Shown here: piece by piece, positions 1 to 7,612 of the stretch | How the letters are laid out: the number at the start of each line of letters is the position of its first letter | Numbering within the stretch: the stretch's first letter is position 1 | Assembly (NCBI RefSeq): GCF_020982545.1 | Contig: NZ_JAJKLK010000010.1 | Span: 1-64,000, forward strand | From: Streptomyces sp. MNU76 | Lineage (GTDB): Bacteria > Actinomycetota > Actinomycetes > Streptomycetales > Streptomycetaceae | Direction of reading: 5' to 3' | DNA length: 64,000 nucleotides | Translations under genes and position numbers: made by a program | The notes under the pieces: model-generated | The model's input: only the letters and a program-made list of their open reading frames with translations | What the model was told of the DNA's origin: nothing | The model's database searches: none

Positions 1-2
1 CG

Positions 3-560
3 GTACCCGGGCTCGATGTCCTGGAGGCAGACATCTCGGCCCCGTCCTTCGCCCCCGGCCGTTTCCGGCTCGTCCACGCGCGCTTCGTGCTGATGCACCT
101 CCCCGAGCGCGAGCGCCTGATCACGACGCTGGCCGAACTCGTCGCGCCCGGTGGTGTGCTGGTGCTCAGCGACGCGGTCGACCTGACGGGCGACCGGACA
201 CCCGCCACGCCGTACGGCGTGGCGATGCGGGCCATGTGGGAGGGGCTGCGGACCACCATCGGCACGGACGTCTCCTGGGTGCCGTCCTACCCACGGCTGC
301 TGCGGGGCGCGGGGCTGGAGTCCGTCGCCGCCGAGGTCCATGTGCCGCCGCTGCTGCCGGACAGCCCCATCAGCCGCTTCTGGGCGGACACATGGGACCG
401 GAGCAGGGCGGCGATGGTCGCCACCGGCCTGGTCGACGACGCGGCCGTCGACGCGGCGATCCGGTACCTCGGCGGGGACGAGTGCGCGGCGCTGTCCGCC
501 GGCATGCTCACCGCCTGGGGACGCAGACCCGCGAGCGATCCGGCCTCCAGTCCCGCGTAA
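3..560 (+). CDS. SAM-dependent methyltransferase, C-terminal part (5' end outside window)
   Basis: The open frame runs in from the left edge, so the start is not in the window and about the first half of the protein is missing. What is seen is the second half of a class I methyltransferase Rossmann fold: an acidic strand (LDVLEADI), the following FRLVHARFVLMHLPE segment typical of motif post-II/III in UbiE-like enzymes, then LAPGG-like motif III (VAPGGVLVLSD). The first internal start (GTG at 87) would cut the cofactor fold and is not a real start. Substrate cannot be told. The gene ends just before a stretch of decayed sequence. Confidence 0.8.
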   Translation, partial: VPGLDVLEADISAPSFAPGRFRLVHARFVLMHLPERERLITTLAELVAPGGVLVLSDAVDLTGDRTPATPYGVAMRAMWEGLRTTIGTDVSWVPSYPRLLRGAGLESVAAEVHVPPLLPDSPISRFWADTWDRSRAAMVATGLVDDAAVDAAIRYLGGDECAALSAGMLTAWGRRPASDPASSPA

Positions 561-634
561 GTGTCCTTCCCGCCCCGCGTTCCAGAGAGTGGGCGCCTCT
601 TGGTGTCGAGCCGCGGCTGCGTGAGAAAAGGGCC

Positions 635-706
635 ATGAACCCCGAGCCCTTGGTGCGACACCTGGTCATCGACCTGTGCCGCCGCCCGGGCTCGTGTTGT
701 TGCTGA
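635..706 (+). CDS. Cysteine-rich leader peptide ending in CCC (putative cysteine attenuator)
   Basis: A 23-codon ORF starting ATG behind a purine-rich stretch (GAGAAAAGGG). Its centre, VIDLCRR, resembles the conserved IDLCR core I recall from actinobacterial putative leader peptides that precede sulfur-assimilation and sulfonate-transport operons, and it ends with three consecutive Cys codons directly before TGA. Poly-Cys leader ORFs are known in mycobacteria as cysteine-responsive attenuators. Here the downstream gene is a wrecked sulfonate/taurine-type ABC ATPase, which fits the family context but leaves the leader without a working target. Confidence 0.65.
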   Translation: MNPEPLVRHLVIDLCRRPGSCCC

Positions 707-718
707 ACCGACGCGGCG

Positions 719-880
719 GCCGAGCCCGGCGAGGACCGCGGAACGGTGCGGCTGGACCGGGTCACCCACCGGTACGGTCGGGGCGGCGAGGCCGTCACCG
801 CTGTCGGGCCGTGGACCTGACCGTCCCCACCGGGAAGTTCCTGGTCCCGGTGGGCGCCCGGTTGCGGCACCTTCGACGCA
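719..880 (+). pseudogene. Remnant of ABC transporter ATPase (SsuB/TauB-like), N-terminus only
   Basis: In one frame the sequence reads VRLDRVTHRYGRGGEAVTAV, the usual first strand of a nitrate/sulfonate-type ABC ATPase. After a frameshift near 800-808 the next frame reads VDLTVPTGKFLVPVGA, which is the strand leading into Walker A (normally GEFLVLVGASGCGKST). The Walker A glycine-lysine part and everything after it are gone and replaced by unrelated sequence. Only some 50 codons survive. The link to sulfur transport is inferred from the poly-Cys leader just upstream and from the type of N-terminus. Confidence 0.6.
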
Positions 881-895
881 CCCCGGCCGACTACG

Positions 896-1174
896 GTGGG
901 TGCGGCGGTGGAGGGCCTTGAGCATGTGTACGACGCGCCGGGCCGGGTCGAGTTCGAACTGGACGGACGTTCCCTCGCCCTGACCGCGTTCCCGGGCACG
1001 GGCCGGGGGGGTCTGCTGGTGCTGTTCACCGACGCGACGTCCGGGGTCACCACCTACGCGGCCGACCGGGCTCTCGCGCTCGCCCCGCCCGCCGCCGACG
1101 GCACGGTCGTCCTGGACTTCAACCCGCTCAGTGTCCCGGCCGCCCGAAGTGGGCGTAGGGCGGATACGGCTTGA
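896..1174 (+). pseudogene. DUF1684 protein fragment
   Basis: A short frame containing GRVEFELDGRSLALTAF, then LLVLFTDATSGVTTY and VVLDFN, which are the central motifs of the DUF1684 family (proteins usually some 200-280 residues long). Both the N-terminal part and the C-terminal Pro/Cys-rich motif that normally follows LDFN are missing. After LDFN the frame runs into the 3' end of the opposite-strand gene. It is best read as a gene fragment left by deletions that also broke the neighbouring ABC ATPase. Confidence 0.6.
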
Positions 1175-1799
1175 AGCAGATCAGGACTTCGAGGGGGTGG
1201 CCGCCGCCGGGTGGCTGGGACAGTGCCGGGAGTGCCGTCATCAGAGCCGAGTGGCCCTTGGCCACTCCCTTCTGGTGAGGGCCCCAGCCCGCCGCGTGGG
1301 CGAAGTACGTGGCGGTCGCGGCGAAGACGTCACGGCTGCCGAAGAGGAAGAACGTCCTGGCGTGGGTGGCGTGCCGCAACCCGTCACGGAAGTCGGCCCG
1401 TTGCCCATGTTCGGTCCAGGAACCGGCGTCCCGAACGGTGCGCGCCTCGTCGGTGCGGACGGTCAACGGAGTGCCGTCGACCAGCCTGCGCCGCAGTTCG
1501 GGCCACTTGCTGGAGCGCAGACCGAGCGTGTGGTGGGCCAGGACCAGGTCCACACGCTCGCCGACGCCCTCGTCCGGTGGGACACCGTCGCGCAACGGCA
1601 CATGCACGATCGTGTGCCGGGAGTAGGCGGCGAAGGAGAACAGTCCGGCCAGCCGGTTCAGCCCGTCGTGGTCGCCGAGCAGGATTCCGATCGGCTCCGG
1701 CGCGCGCAACGAGGTGTGGCGCAGGGGCTGTCGGGGCTGGACGACACGGTGCTCGTGGGGCCCGGTCCGGGGCCTGAACTCGCGCAGCCTCAGCCGCAT
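1128..1799 (-). CDS. Hypothetical protein
   Basis: A 223-residue ORF with strong Streptomyces codon bias (nearly every third base G or C), starting ATG. I do not recognise a family. Visible features are an IGILLGDHDGLNRLAGLFSFAAYSRHT segment with small and hydrophobic residues, a basic HLGLRSSKWPELRRR stretch, and an aromatic THARTFFLFGSRDVFAATATYFAHAAGW region. No signal peptide or membrane segment is evident. Its 3' end overlaps the DUF1684 fragment on the other strand, so the extreme C-terminus may have been reshaped by the same rearrangement. Confidence 0.6.
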   Translation of the reverse strand: MRLRLREFRPRTGPHEHRVVQPRQPLRHTSLRAPEPIGILLGDHDGLNRLAGLFSFAAYSRHTIVHVPLRDGVPPDEGVGERVDLVLAHHTLGLRSSKWPELRRRLVDGTPLTVRTDEARTVRDAGSWTEHGQRADFRDGLRHATHARTFFLFGSRDVFAATATYFAHAAGWGPHQKGVAKGHSALMTALPALSQPPGGGHPLEVLICFKPYPPYAHFGRPGH

Positions 1800-1974
1800 A
1801 CGGGGTGCCTCATCACCTCAGCATCGTGGCCGGAGCACCACCGCGGCAACCGAGATGCGCACACCGCGCGGAAGCCACCTCTCCGTGGGAACAACTGCTC
1901 ATGCGGGGGTTGTGAGGGCACATGGGTGAGTACCATCCGCACACATCACGTTTGTTGTCGGGAAGGGAACCGCC

Positions 1975-2793
1975 ATGACCGAGACACCATCCGAGTCTGC
2001 CGATCTCAAGACGCAGTACACCGCCCAGGTCGCAGCCGACCTGGAGCGCAACGCCAAGGAACAGGACCGTCTCATCGGGGAGATCGACGCTCTGCAGGAG
2101 CAACTCCTCGGTCTGCGGCAGGACCACGCCGTGCTGGTGAACATGCAGCAGGCCCTCGGTGTCGCGGCATCCGAGCCCACGGCCGTGGCCGAGGAGCCCG
2201 CGACTCCCTCCGTGCCCCGGCAGAAAACCGCTCCCTCCCCGGAAACCGGCAGGCGCACCCGGGCGAAGAAGGCCGAGCCCACGCAGGACGGCAAGCGGAC
2301 GAAGAAGTCGACCGCCACGAAGACCGCCGCTCCCAAGACCGCCGTTCCCAAGGCCGCTGCCACCAAGACCGCCGCCCCGAAGTCAGCGACCGCTAAAACC
2401 GCGGGCACGAAGACGGTGAGCACGAAGTCCGCGAGTACGAAGTCCGGCAGCGCGACGGCCAAGAAGACCGCGACGGCCGCCCCCAAGACGACGGCGACCA
2501 AGACCGCGACCGTCGAGAAGGCGCAGCCCACGCTCGTCGAACTCATCCGCCGCCACCTCACCGAGCAGAGCGAACCGCGCTCCGCGGCCGAGGTCGCCGC
2601 CGCGCTCGCCCAGGCCCACCCGGACCGCCGTGTGCAGACCAACGTCGTGCGCACCACCCTCGAAGGGCTCGTCGCCAAGAGCAACGCCCAGCGCGTCAAG
2701 CAGGGTTCCTCCGTGTACTACACCGCTCCCGACGCGCCGGAGTCGGCCGCCCCGGCACAGTCCTCCTCCGAGCCCGCGGCGGCGACCGACTGA
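1975..2793 (+). CDS. Coiled-coil / Lys-Ala-Thr-rich (histone H1-like) / winged-helix protein
   Basis: A 272-residue protein, ATG behind a GGGAAGGGAAC ribosome site. Residues about 10-62 form a likely coiled coil (LERNAKEQDRLIGEIDALQEQLL). Residues about 90-185 are a low-complexity tail of irregular KTA/KSA/TKT repeats with almost no acidic or hydrophobic residues, like bacterial histone H1-like tails. Residues about 190-255 look like a winged helix (LVELIRRHLTEQSEPRSAAEVAAAL, then a VRTTLEGLV helix). The layout suggests a nucleoid-associated or DNA-bridging protein; DNA binding is inferred, not proven. It appears to be a single-gene unit. Confidence 0.75.
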   Translation: MTETPSESADLKTQYTAQVAADLERNAKEQDRLIGEIDALQEQLLGLRQDHAVLVNMQQALGVAASEPTAVAEEPATPSVPRQKTAPSPETGRRTRAKKAEPTQDGKRTKKSTATKTAAPKTAVPKAAATKTAAPKSATAKTAGTKTVSTKSASTKSGSATAKKTATAAPKTTATKTATVEKAQPTLVELIRRHLTEQSEPRSAAEVAAALAQAHPDRRVQTNVVRTTLEGLVAKSNAQRVKQGSSVYYTAPDAPESAAPAQSSSEPAAATD

Positions 2794-3227
2794 GCCCGGG
2801 ACCTCGCTCCGGGGTTCGCCCGGAGGAGCGCACGCCCCAGGGCTCGGGCGAGGGGAGAGCCCGTCAAGAGCGAGGGAGGGATTTCCTAGCCACGCATGCT
2901 CCTCGGGCATGTTCAGGCGTGATCGGGGGCCCGCCGCGCGGAGGCCCGGCACCCTGGTCCCGTACCGCGAAGGGCGCGAGGAGACCCCCGAACGCCCATG
3001 TGGACGGCTTCCCCACGTTCCCCCGCGTCATGGCCGACCGTGCCGCGGTCGAGCGCTGGAGGCAGACCTTCGCCCTGTATTTCGGTGAGGTCCAGGGAAA
3101 GCCGACGCCCGGCCGGCTGGGACTGCACCCGGGGGCGTCGCGACGACGTCGCGGTCCCGCCCGGCCGCCGTCCCCGCATCGGCGACGTGATCGGTACGGT
3201 GGCGGTCGGGACCGGAAGAGGGGCGGC
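2794..3227. other. Non-coding or decayed stretch, no gene assigned
   Basis: No convincing gene was found here. The downstream MarR frame stays open upstream to about 2919 and contains MADRAAVERWRQTFALYFGEV, which looks protein-like but matches no family I know and is followed by an Arg/Pro-rich run typical of out-of-frame high-GC sequence. It could be a remnant or an untranslated leader. Confidence 0.4.
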
Positions 3228-3728
3228 GTGGCCGTGAGTGAGCAAGCAGGCATCGGTACGGCCAAGGAGGCCGCCGACCACGAGCTCGTCCTCGCGTTCG
3301 GGCGGCTGCAGGGCGCGGCCAACAGGCTGGAGTACATCCTCGGGCGGGCACTCGAAGTCGAGTGCGGCATCAGTCATCTGATGTTCGAGGTGTTGCTGAT
3401 CCTCGGGCGCGCGGGTGAACCAGGGCTGTCCATGCGGGCCGTCGCCCAGGAGCAGGTCCTCACCACCGGCGGGGCCACCCGGCTGGTCGACCGCATGGAG
3501 GCGGCGGGGCTGGTCACCCGGGCGGAGTCCCCCTCCGACCGGCGCGGAAAGCTGGTACGGCTGACCCCGCTGGGCGAGGAGACGACGGTGCGCGCCGCTC
3601 TGGTCCACGTCGAGAACATCAAGAAGTATTTCCTGAGCCCGCTGCCGGAGGCGGATCGCGGGCGGTTCGCGGAGGACCTCCGCATCCTCAGCCACACGGC
3701 CAGGGACGTACTGCCACGACTGCCCTGA
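3228..3728 (+). CDS. MarR-family transcriptional regulator
   Basis: A 166-residue regulator. The start chosen is GTG behind AGAGGGG with 5-nt spacing; GTG two codons on (3234) is also possible, and the frame is open much further upstream. The middle is a MarR winged helix: the recognition region reads TTGGATRLVDRMEAAGLV and the wing reads DRRGKLVRLTPLGEE, the DxRx wing motif of the family. The helices before and after form the dimer interface. It converges on a beta-lactamase-like gene and shares a long terminator hairpin with it. The ligand is unknown. Confidence 0.85.
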   Translation: MAVSEQAGIGTAKEAADHELVLAFGRLQGAANRLEYILGRALEVECGISHLMFEVLLILGRAGEPGLSMRAVAQEQVLTTGGATRLVDRMEAAGLVTRAESPSDRRGKLVRLTPLGEETTVRAALVHVENIKKYFLSPLPEADRGRFAEDLRILSHTARDVLPRLP

Positions 3729-3742
3729 GCCCCGCGACGCCA

Positions 3743-3794
3743 CGCGGAGGGCGACTGACGCGGCTCGTCCCAGGCGTGTCAGTCGCCCTCCGCG
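3743..3794. terminator. Bidirectional terminator between convergent genes
   Basis: Two perfectly complementary 17-nt arms (3743-3759 and 3778-3794, core CGCGGAGGGCGACTGAC) flank an 18-nt loop. It lies between the marR stop and the bla-like stop. The right arm contains the stop codon and last codons of the minus-strand gene, so the hairpin overlaps coding sequence. Confidence 0.8.
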
Positions 3795-4978
3795 CGCACA
3801 CGGTCCGCGATGCCCAGTGTCAGTGCCTGCGCCTGGTCCTCCAGGTTCCATTTCCCGTCGCGGGATGCGTGGTTGCTGATCCAGAACACGAGGACGCCGT
3901 CCCGCAGGGACCGGCTCAGGAGGCCCAGGGACCAGTCGTTGCCGCCGTCGTGCCAGGCGAGCCGGCCGTTCGGGGTGTCGCGCAGGCTCCAGCCGTACCC
4001 GTACGAGCTCTCCGATCCGGGCTCCGGGACGTGGGGCTCGAAGAGCTTGTCCCTGGCCCGCGCCGGCAAGATCTCGTCCCCCAGGAGCGCGCGGTGCCAG
4101 CGGAACATGTCGTGGGCGGTGGAGAGCATGCCGCCGTTGCCGCGCAGGTTCCAGTACGGTCCGTCGGCGGCCCAGGGGTGGTCGAAGGGCCGCCCCTGGG
4201 CGCGCCCCCGGCTGTCGTACTCCACCGCGACCAGGTGCCTGGGCCAGCGAGGCAGCACATAGCCGGTCTGCTCCATCCCGGCCGGCTGGAACAGGTGCCG
4301 GGCCAGGAACCCTTCGTACGTCTCCCCGGACGCCTCCTCGACGATCGCCGCGAGCAGGCTGTATCCGGTGTTGGAGTAGTGGAACTCCTCACCCGGGGCG
4401 GACCGCAGTCGCGACGAGAGGGCCCCGCGCACCAACTCCTCCCGCGACACGGGGTCGTAGTCGTCGCCGAGGCCCTCGACCAGACCCGAGGTGTGCGTCA
4501 GCAGGTGCTCGACGGTGATGCCACGCTTCTCTTCGGGCACGGTGCGCCCCCGGCCGAGGAACCGGCTGATCGGATCGCTCACCCGGAGCCGGCCCAGCAC
4601 CTCCAGTTTCACGATCGCGGCCGCGGTGAACTGCTTGGTGATCGACATGACGTCGTACACGGTCCGGCAGCTCGCGGGAGTGCCGGCGGCACGGTCCGCC
4701 GCCCCGAATCCGCCGCAGTGCACGAGCCGGTCGCCGCGGGCGGCGATCACGGTGCCACCGGGCCCGGCGGGCAGGGTACGGCGGAGGAAGTCGGCGACCG
4801 ACTCCGCTTCGCGGTGCCGGGCCTCAGGAGCGCGCGCCACCGCCCGTTCGGCACCAGGCTCCTCGGCGCACCCGCCGATCGCCAGCAGAGCGGCGAAGGC
4901 GGTGCCGATGGCGGTCCGGCGGCGGGGGCGGGAGCGGTGACTGCGGCCGTGACCGTGGTGGGAGGGACTCGTACCCAT
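3779..4978 (-). CDS. Serine beta-lactamase-family hydrolase, lipoprotein
   Basis: A 399-residue class C beta-lactamase/DD-peptidase-fold (PF00144) protein. The basic N-terminus (HRSRPRRR), a hydrophobic stretch and the lipobox-like LLAIGGC indicate a secreted, lipid-anchored enzyme. Catalytic motifs are all visible: SITK (S-x-x-K nucleophile), YSN (Y-x-N) and HDGG (the H/K-x-G box). The start ATG was chosen because GGAGG sits just upstream; the open frame continues far upstream without sense. A 10-bp perfect palindrome sits directly before the Shine-Dalgarno. The substrate may be a beta-lactam, a peptide or an ester; sequence alone cannot decide. Confidence 0.88.
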   Translation of the reverse strand: MGTSPSHHGHGRSHRSRPRRRTAIGTAFAALLAIGGCAEEPGAERAVARAPEARHREAESVADFLRRTLPAGPGGTVIAARGDRLVHCGGFGAADRAAGTPASCRTVYDVMSITKQFTAAAIVKLEVLGRLRVSDPISRFLGRGRTVPEEKRGITVEHLLTHTSGLVEGLGDDYDPVSREELVRGALSSRLRSAPGEEFHYSNTGYSLLAAIVEEASGETYEGFLARHLFQPAGMEQTGYVLPRWPRHLVAVEYDSRGRAQGRPFDHPWAADGPYWNLRGNGGMLSTAHDMFRWHRALLGDEILPARARDKLFEPHVPEPGSESSYGYGWSLRDTPNGRLAWHDGGNDWSLGLLSRSLRDGVLVFWISNHASRDGKWNLEDQAQALTLGIADRVRAEGD

Positions 4979-4987
4979 ATGACCTCC

Positions 4988-5012
4988 AACATCGGGAATC
5001 CGTCCCGATGTT
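4988..5012. promoter_or_regulatory. Operator-like perfect palindrome upstream of the beta-lactamase-family gene
   Basis: AACATCGGGA and its exact reverse complement TCCCGATGTT are separated by 5 nt. The element lies 9 nt upstream of the ATG at 4978 and abuts the GGAGG site, so it sits where a repressor would block transcription or where an mRNA hairpin would mask the ribosome site. It also lies between divergent genes. Confidence 0.6.
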
Positions 5013-5101
5013 GACCATCGCTCCCGCCGCTTCTCAAGCCATGATGGTGTTCGAGCTTGTGCGAGCCCGTGCACGTCCAGGCCAACAGGGGGGGAACCAC
5101 G

Positions 5102-5644
5102 ATGACCACAGCACCGCCCACACCGCCCGACACCGACGCCGTCGCCTTCGTGGCGGCGCTCCGCCGCCTCAAGGCCTGGTCGGGCCAGAGCTACCGCCAA
5201 CTGGAACGCCGCGCGACGGAAGCGGGTCACACCCTGCCCTACTCCACGGCGGCGACCATGCTCGGCCGGGACCGCCTGCCCCGCGAGGAGTTGGTCGCGG
5301 CGTTCGTGGCGGCGTGCGGGGTGCGGGCGGAGGAAGCGGAGGCGTGGCTGGACGCACGCGTGGCCATCGCGTGCGGGCCGCCCGCCGAGACCGCCGTGCG
5401 GCCTCGCACGGTCGCCGCAGCCCCGGACCCGCGCTGCCGGGAGGTAGCGAGAGAGGGTCTCCAGAGCGGGCGTGCCAGGCGGGTGTTGCCGCGCCGGAGG
5501 ACGTTCGCGGTGGCCGCGGTGGCCGCGGTGGCCGCCACCGTGCTCTTCGGTGGTGTGACGGCGACCGGGGCCTTCGCCGACGACGTCGAGGTCGAGGTCG
5601 AGGTCGAACAGACTGGGACGTCCCTGTACCTGCCACGCTCCTGA
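5102..5644 (+). CDS. XRE-like helix-turn-helix protein with C-terminal membrane segment
   Basis: A 180-residue protein. The start is ATG behind a CAGGGGGGGAAC site; an earlier in-frame GTG at 5057 lacks one. Residues about 10-75 read FVAALRRLKAWSGQSYRQLERR and then a YSTAATMLGR-LPREELVAAFVAACG segment, which matches the divergent HTH domain common in Streptomyces regulators that act with membrane partners. A strongly hydrophobic Ala/Val stretch at about 140-165 is a single predicted transmembrane helix, followed by a short Glu/Val repeat tail. Role unknown; the beta-lactamase-like gene lies divergently upstream. Confidence 0.75.
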   Translation: MTTAPPTPPDTDAVAFVAALRRLKAWSGQSYRQLERRATEAGHTLPYSTAATMLGRDRLPREELVAAFVAACGVRAEEAEAWLDARVAIACGPPAETAVRPRTVAAAPDPRCREVAREGLQSGRARRVLPRRRTFAVAAVAAVAATVLFGGVTATGAFADDVEVEVEVEQTGTSLYLPRS

Positions 5645-5815
5645 TGAGCCGAGAGCGCGGCCTGCGGCCCGAGGCCGGAGGTCGGCAGCGCGGGCGGGAG
5701 TGGCGTAGGGGGAAACGTCGTCAGTGCCGCGTGCCCCGCCCAACAGGACGTTCCGGCCTGTCTCGTTGGCGGTGCCGGTCTACCTCGGGCCGGGACACCG
5801 ACACCGGGCCCGCCC

Positions 5816-6031
5816 TTGACGCACGACCTCGCGGTCGTCAAGGAGCGCGCGGACCGCACCCTGGTCCTGCAGCACGGGCGCATCGTGGAGGAGGGGAACA
5901 GCGTCGACGTGTGTGACCGGCCCCGGCACGAGTACACCCGCCGTCTGGTGGCGGCCGCACCCGTGCCCGACCCGGACCTGCAGCGGCAGCGCCGGGAGCA
6001 GCGGTCTCTTCAGCTCTCCAGCGGCTCGTAG
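5816..6031 (+). pseudogene. C-terminal remnant of oligopeptide ABC transporter ATPase
   Basis: The frame reads THDLAVVKERADRTLVLQHG then RIVEEGNSVDVCDRPRHEYTRRLVAA, which is the H-loop and C-terminal end of a Dpp/Opp-type ATPase (usually SHDLAVV... and PRHPYTRALL). Walker A, the signature motif and Walker B are absent, and the sequence upstream (5645-5815) is not recognisable. The frame ends inside the 3' end of the opposite GH43 gene. It is a dead fragment and may be the scar of a deletion. Confidence 0.75.
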
Positions 6032-7521
6032 TCGAACCAGTCGAAGTGGGCGGAGGCCACGGAGGCGAACATGCCGAACACACGTCCGGTGAAGCCTCCG
6101 GCGACCTCCGTGGACAGGTACCGGCCGTCCAGCGAGGCGAGTTCGACGTAGGTGCCGTCCGGTTCCTCGTAGCCGAGAGAGACGAGGTCGGGGCCGGTCC
6201 GCGGGTCGTTCACCGTCGCGGGGACCGTCTCGGCGCGGAGCACCACGGGTCCGGCCGGCGCCGGCCGGGACGCCACGACCGTGTTCAACGGGCCGATACG
6301 GGCTCGGACCCGCACATCTCCCGCGCTCGTCTCGACGGAGTAGTGGTGCCGTTCGTCGAGGCGTACGGCGAGGCCGCCCTGTCCCTCCGCCACGTCCACC
6401 AGGGTGCGCGCCCGGCACGACGCGTGCTGCTGGCGGCGTCCGACGAACGTCACCTCGGCGTCGTCGAGCGACCCTCCACGGGCACGCAGGGTCAGTGAGC
6501 CGGGCCGTTCCTTGGTGGTGACGTCCTCGGGGGGACGCCGGCGCAACGAGATCCAGTGCGGCGCCAGTTCGGCGGCGTCGAAGTCGTCCCGGGTTTCCGG
6601 GACGACGGCGGGCGGGTGGAGGGGCCAGGGCGGCGCGGGCATGGTCGTGGACAGTTCTCCGACGACGGGCCAGCCGTCGGCCCATTCCACCGGCACCAGG
6701 TAGGTCTCGCGGCCGAGTACGTGCCAGCCGGGGGTGCCGCCGCCGGGACGCACGCCGAGCAGCACCATCCACCATGAGCCGTCGGGCCCCTGCACGAGGT
6801 CGGCGTGGCCGGTGTTCTGGATGGGGTGGTCCCTGCCGCGGTGGCTGAGGATCGGGTTGTCCGGGCAGGGCTCGAACGGGCCGGTGGGGCTGGTGCCGCG
6901 GGCGATGGAGACGCCGTGGCCCCGCTCGGTGCCGCCCTCGGCGATGAGCAGGTACCAGTGGTCGCCGATGTGGTAGAGGTGCGGTGCCTCGGGGGCCTTG
7001 GCGCCGGGAACCCCGGACCACAGCTGTCGGCGGGTGCCGGAAGTCTCGCCGGTGTGGGGGTCGAGGCCGATCTGTCCGACTCCCGCGGTGGTGCACCAGC
7101 AGGTGCCGTCGTCGTCCCAGGCGAGGTCGGGGTCGATGCCGTGCACCCCGGACAGCCGGATCGGGTCGGACCAGGGTCCGGCCGGATCGGTGGCGGTGAA
7201 CAGCAGGTTGCCGTCGCCGCTGACGTTGGTGACGATCAGCCAGAAACGGCCGTCGTGATGGCGCAGGGTGGGCGCGTAGATCCCTCCGGAGGAGGCCGCG
7301 TCCGGCGGCAGCCGCAGTTGGCTCGGGCGGTCGAGGGCGTTGCCGATCTGGGTCCAGTGCACCAGGTCCCGGCTGTGGAAGAGGGGGACGCCCGGGAAGT
7401 ACTCGAAGCTGGAGCACGCGAGGTAGTAGTCGTCGCCCGCCCGGCAGACGGAGGGGTCGGGGTAGAAGCCGGGGATCACCGGATTGCTGACGGTGTGGTC
7501 CGTCTCGGACACGCTGGTCAC
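6010..7521 (-). CDS. GH43 glycoside hydrolase (beta-xylosidase / arabinofuranosidase type)
   Basis: A 503-residue enzyme without a signal peptide, so probably cytoplasmic. The five-bladed propeller catalytic domain occupies the first ~300 residues: catalytic base Asp22 in FYPDPS, the pKa-modulating Asp in GIDPDLAWDDDG, and the general acid Glu in APEAPHLY. The C-terminal ~190 residues are a beta-sandwich as in two-domain GH43 beta-xylosidases. The start GTG was chosen over the upstream GTG at 7545 because AAGGA lies about 9 nt before it. It lies downstream of lacI on the same strand, with its own promoter and two operator-like sites. Likely substrate is xylo- or arabino-oligosaccharide. Confidence 0.88.
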   Translation of the reverse strand: MTSVSETDHTVSNPVIPGFYPDPSVCRAGDDYYLACSSFEYFPGVPLFHSRDLVHWTQIGNALDRPSQLRLPPDAASSGGIYAPTLRHHDGRFWLIVTNVSGDGNLLFTATDPAGPWSDPIRLSGVHGIDPDLAWDDDGTCWCTTAGVGQIGLDPHTGETSGTRRQLWSGVPGAKAPEAPHLYHIGDHWYLLIAEGGTERGHGVSIARGTSPTGPFEPCPDNPILSHRGRDHPIQNTGHADLVQGPDGSWWMVLLGVRPGGGTPGWHVLGRETYLVPVEWADGWPVVGELSTTMPAPPWPLHPPAVVPETRDDFDAAELAPHWISLRRRPPEDVTTKERPGSLTLRARGGSLDDAEVTFVGRRQQHASCRARTLVDVAEGQGGLAVRLDERHHYSVETSAGDVRVRARIGPLNTVVASRPAPAGPVVLRAETVPATVNDPRTGPDLVSLGYEEPDGTYVELASLDGRYLSTEVAGGFTGRVFGMFASVASAHFDWFDYEPLES

Positions 7522-7545
7522 CCTCAGGGGTCCTTTCGCAGTCAC

Positions 7546-7576
7546 GAAAGTCTCGTATCAAGTTGTAGAAACTTTC
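7546..7576 (-). promoter_or_regulatory. LacI-type operator pair upstream of GH43
   Basis: GAAACTTTC at 7568-7576 (palindrome AGAAACTTTCT) and a one-mismatch copy GAAAGTCTC at 7546-7554 have centres 22 bp apart, about two helical turns. The first starts 7 nt after the putative -10 box. The same core recurs at 8784 and 21567, always near glycosidase genes, so the neighbouring LacI protein is the likely binder (inference). Confidence 0.65.
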
Positions 7577-7582
7577 TCCAGC

Positions 7583-7612
7583 AGGCTAGTTACCGGCCGT
7601 CCCGGTGGTCAA
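7583..7612 (-). promoter_or_regulatory. Putative promoter of GH43 gene
   Basis: On the minus strand TTGACC (7607-7612) and TAGCCT (7583-7588) are separated by 18 nt. The -35 box overlaps the lacI stop codon, giving GH43 a promoter of its own behind the regulator gene, immediately followed by the operator pair. Confidence 0.5.

Noticed and set aside
3779..5743. A 654-codon reading of the beta-lactamase-like gene
   Set aside because: Residues before the ATG at 4978 are low-complexity and cover the divergent HTH gene; a ribosome site and lipoprotein signal place the start at 4978.
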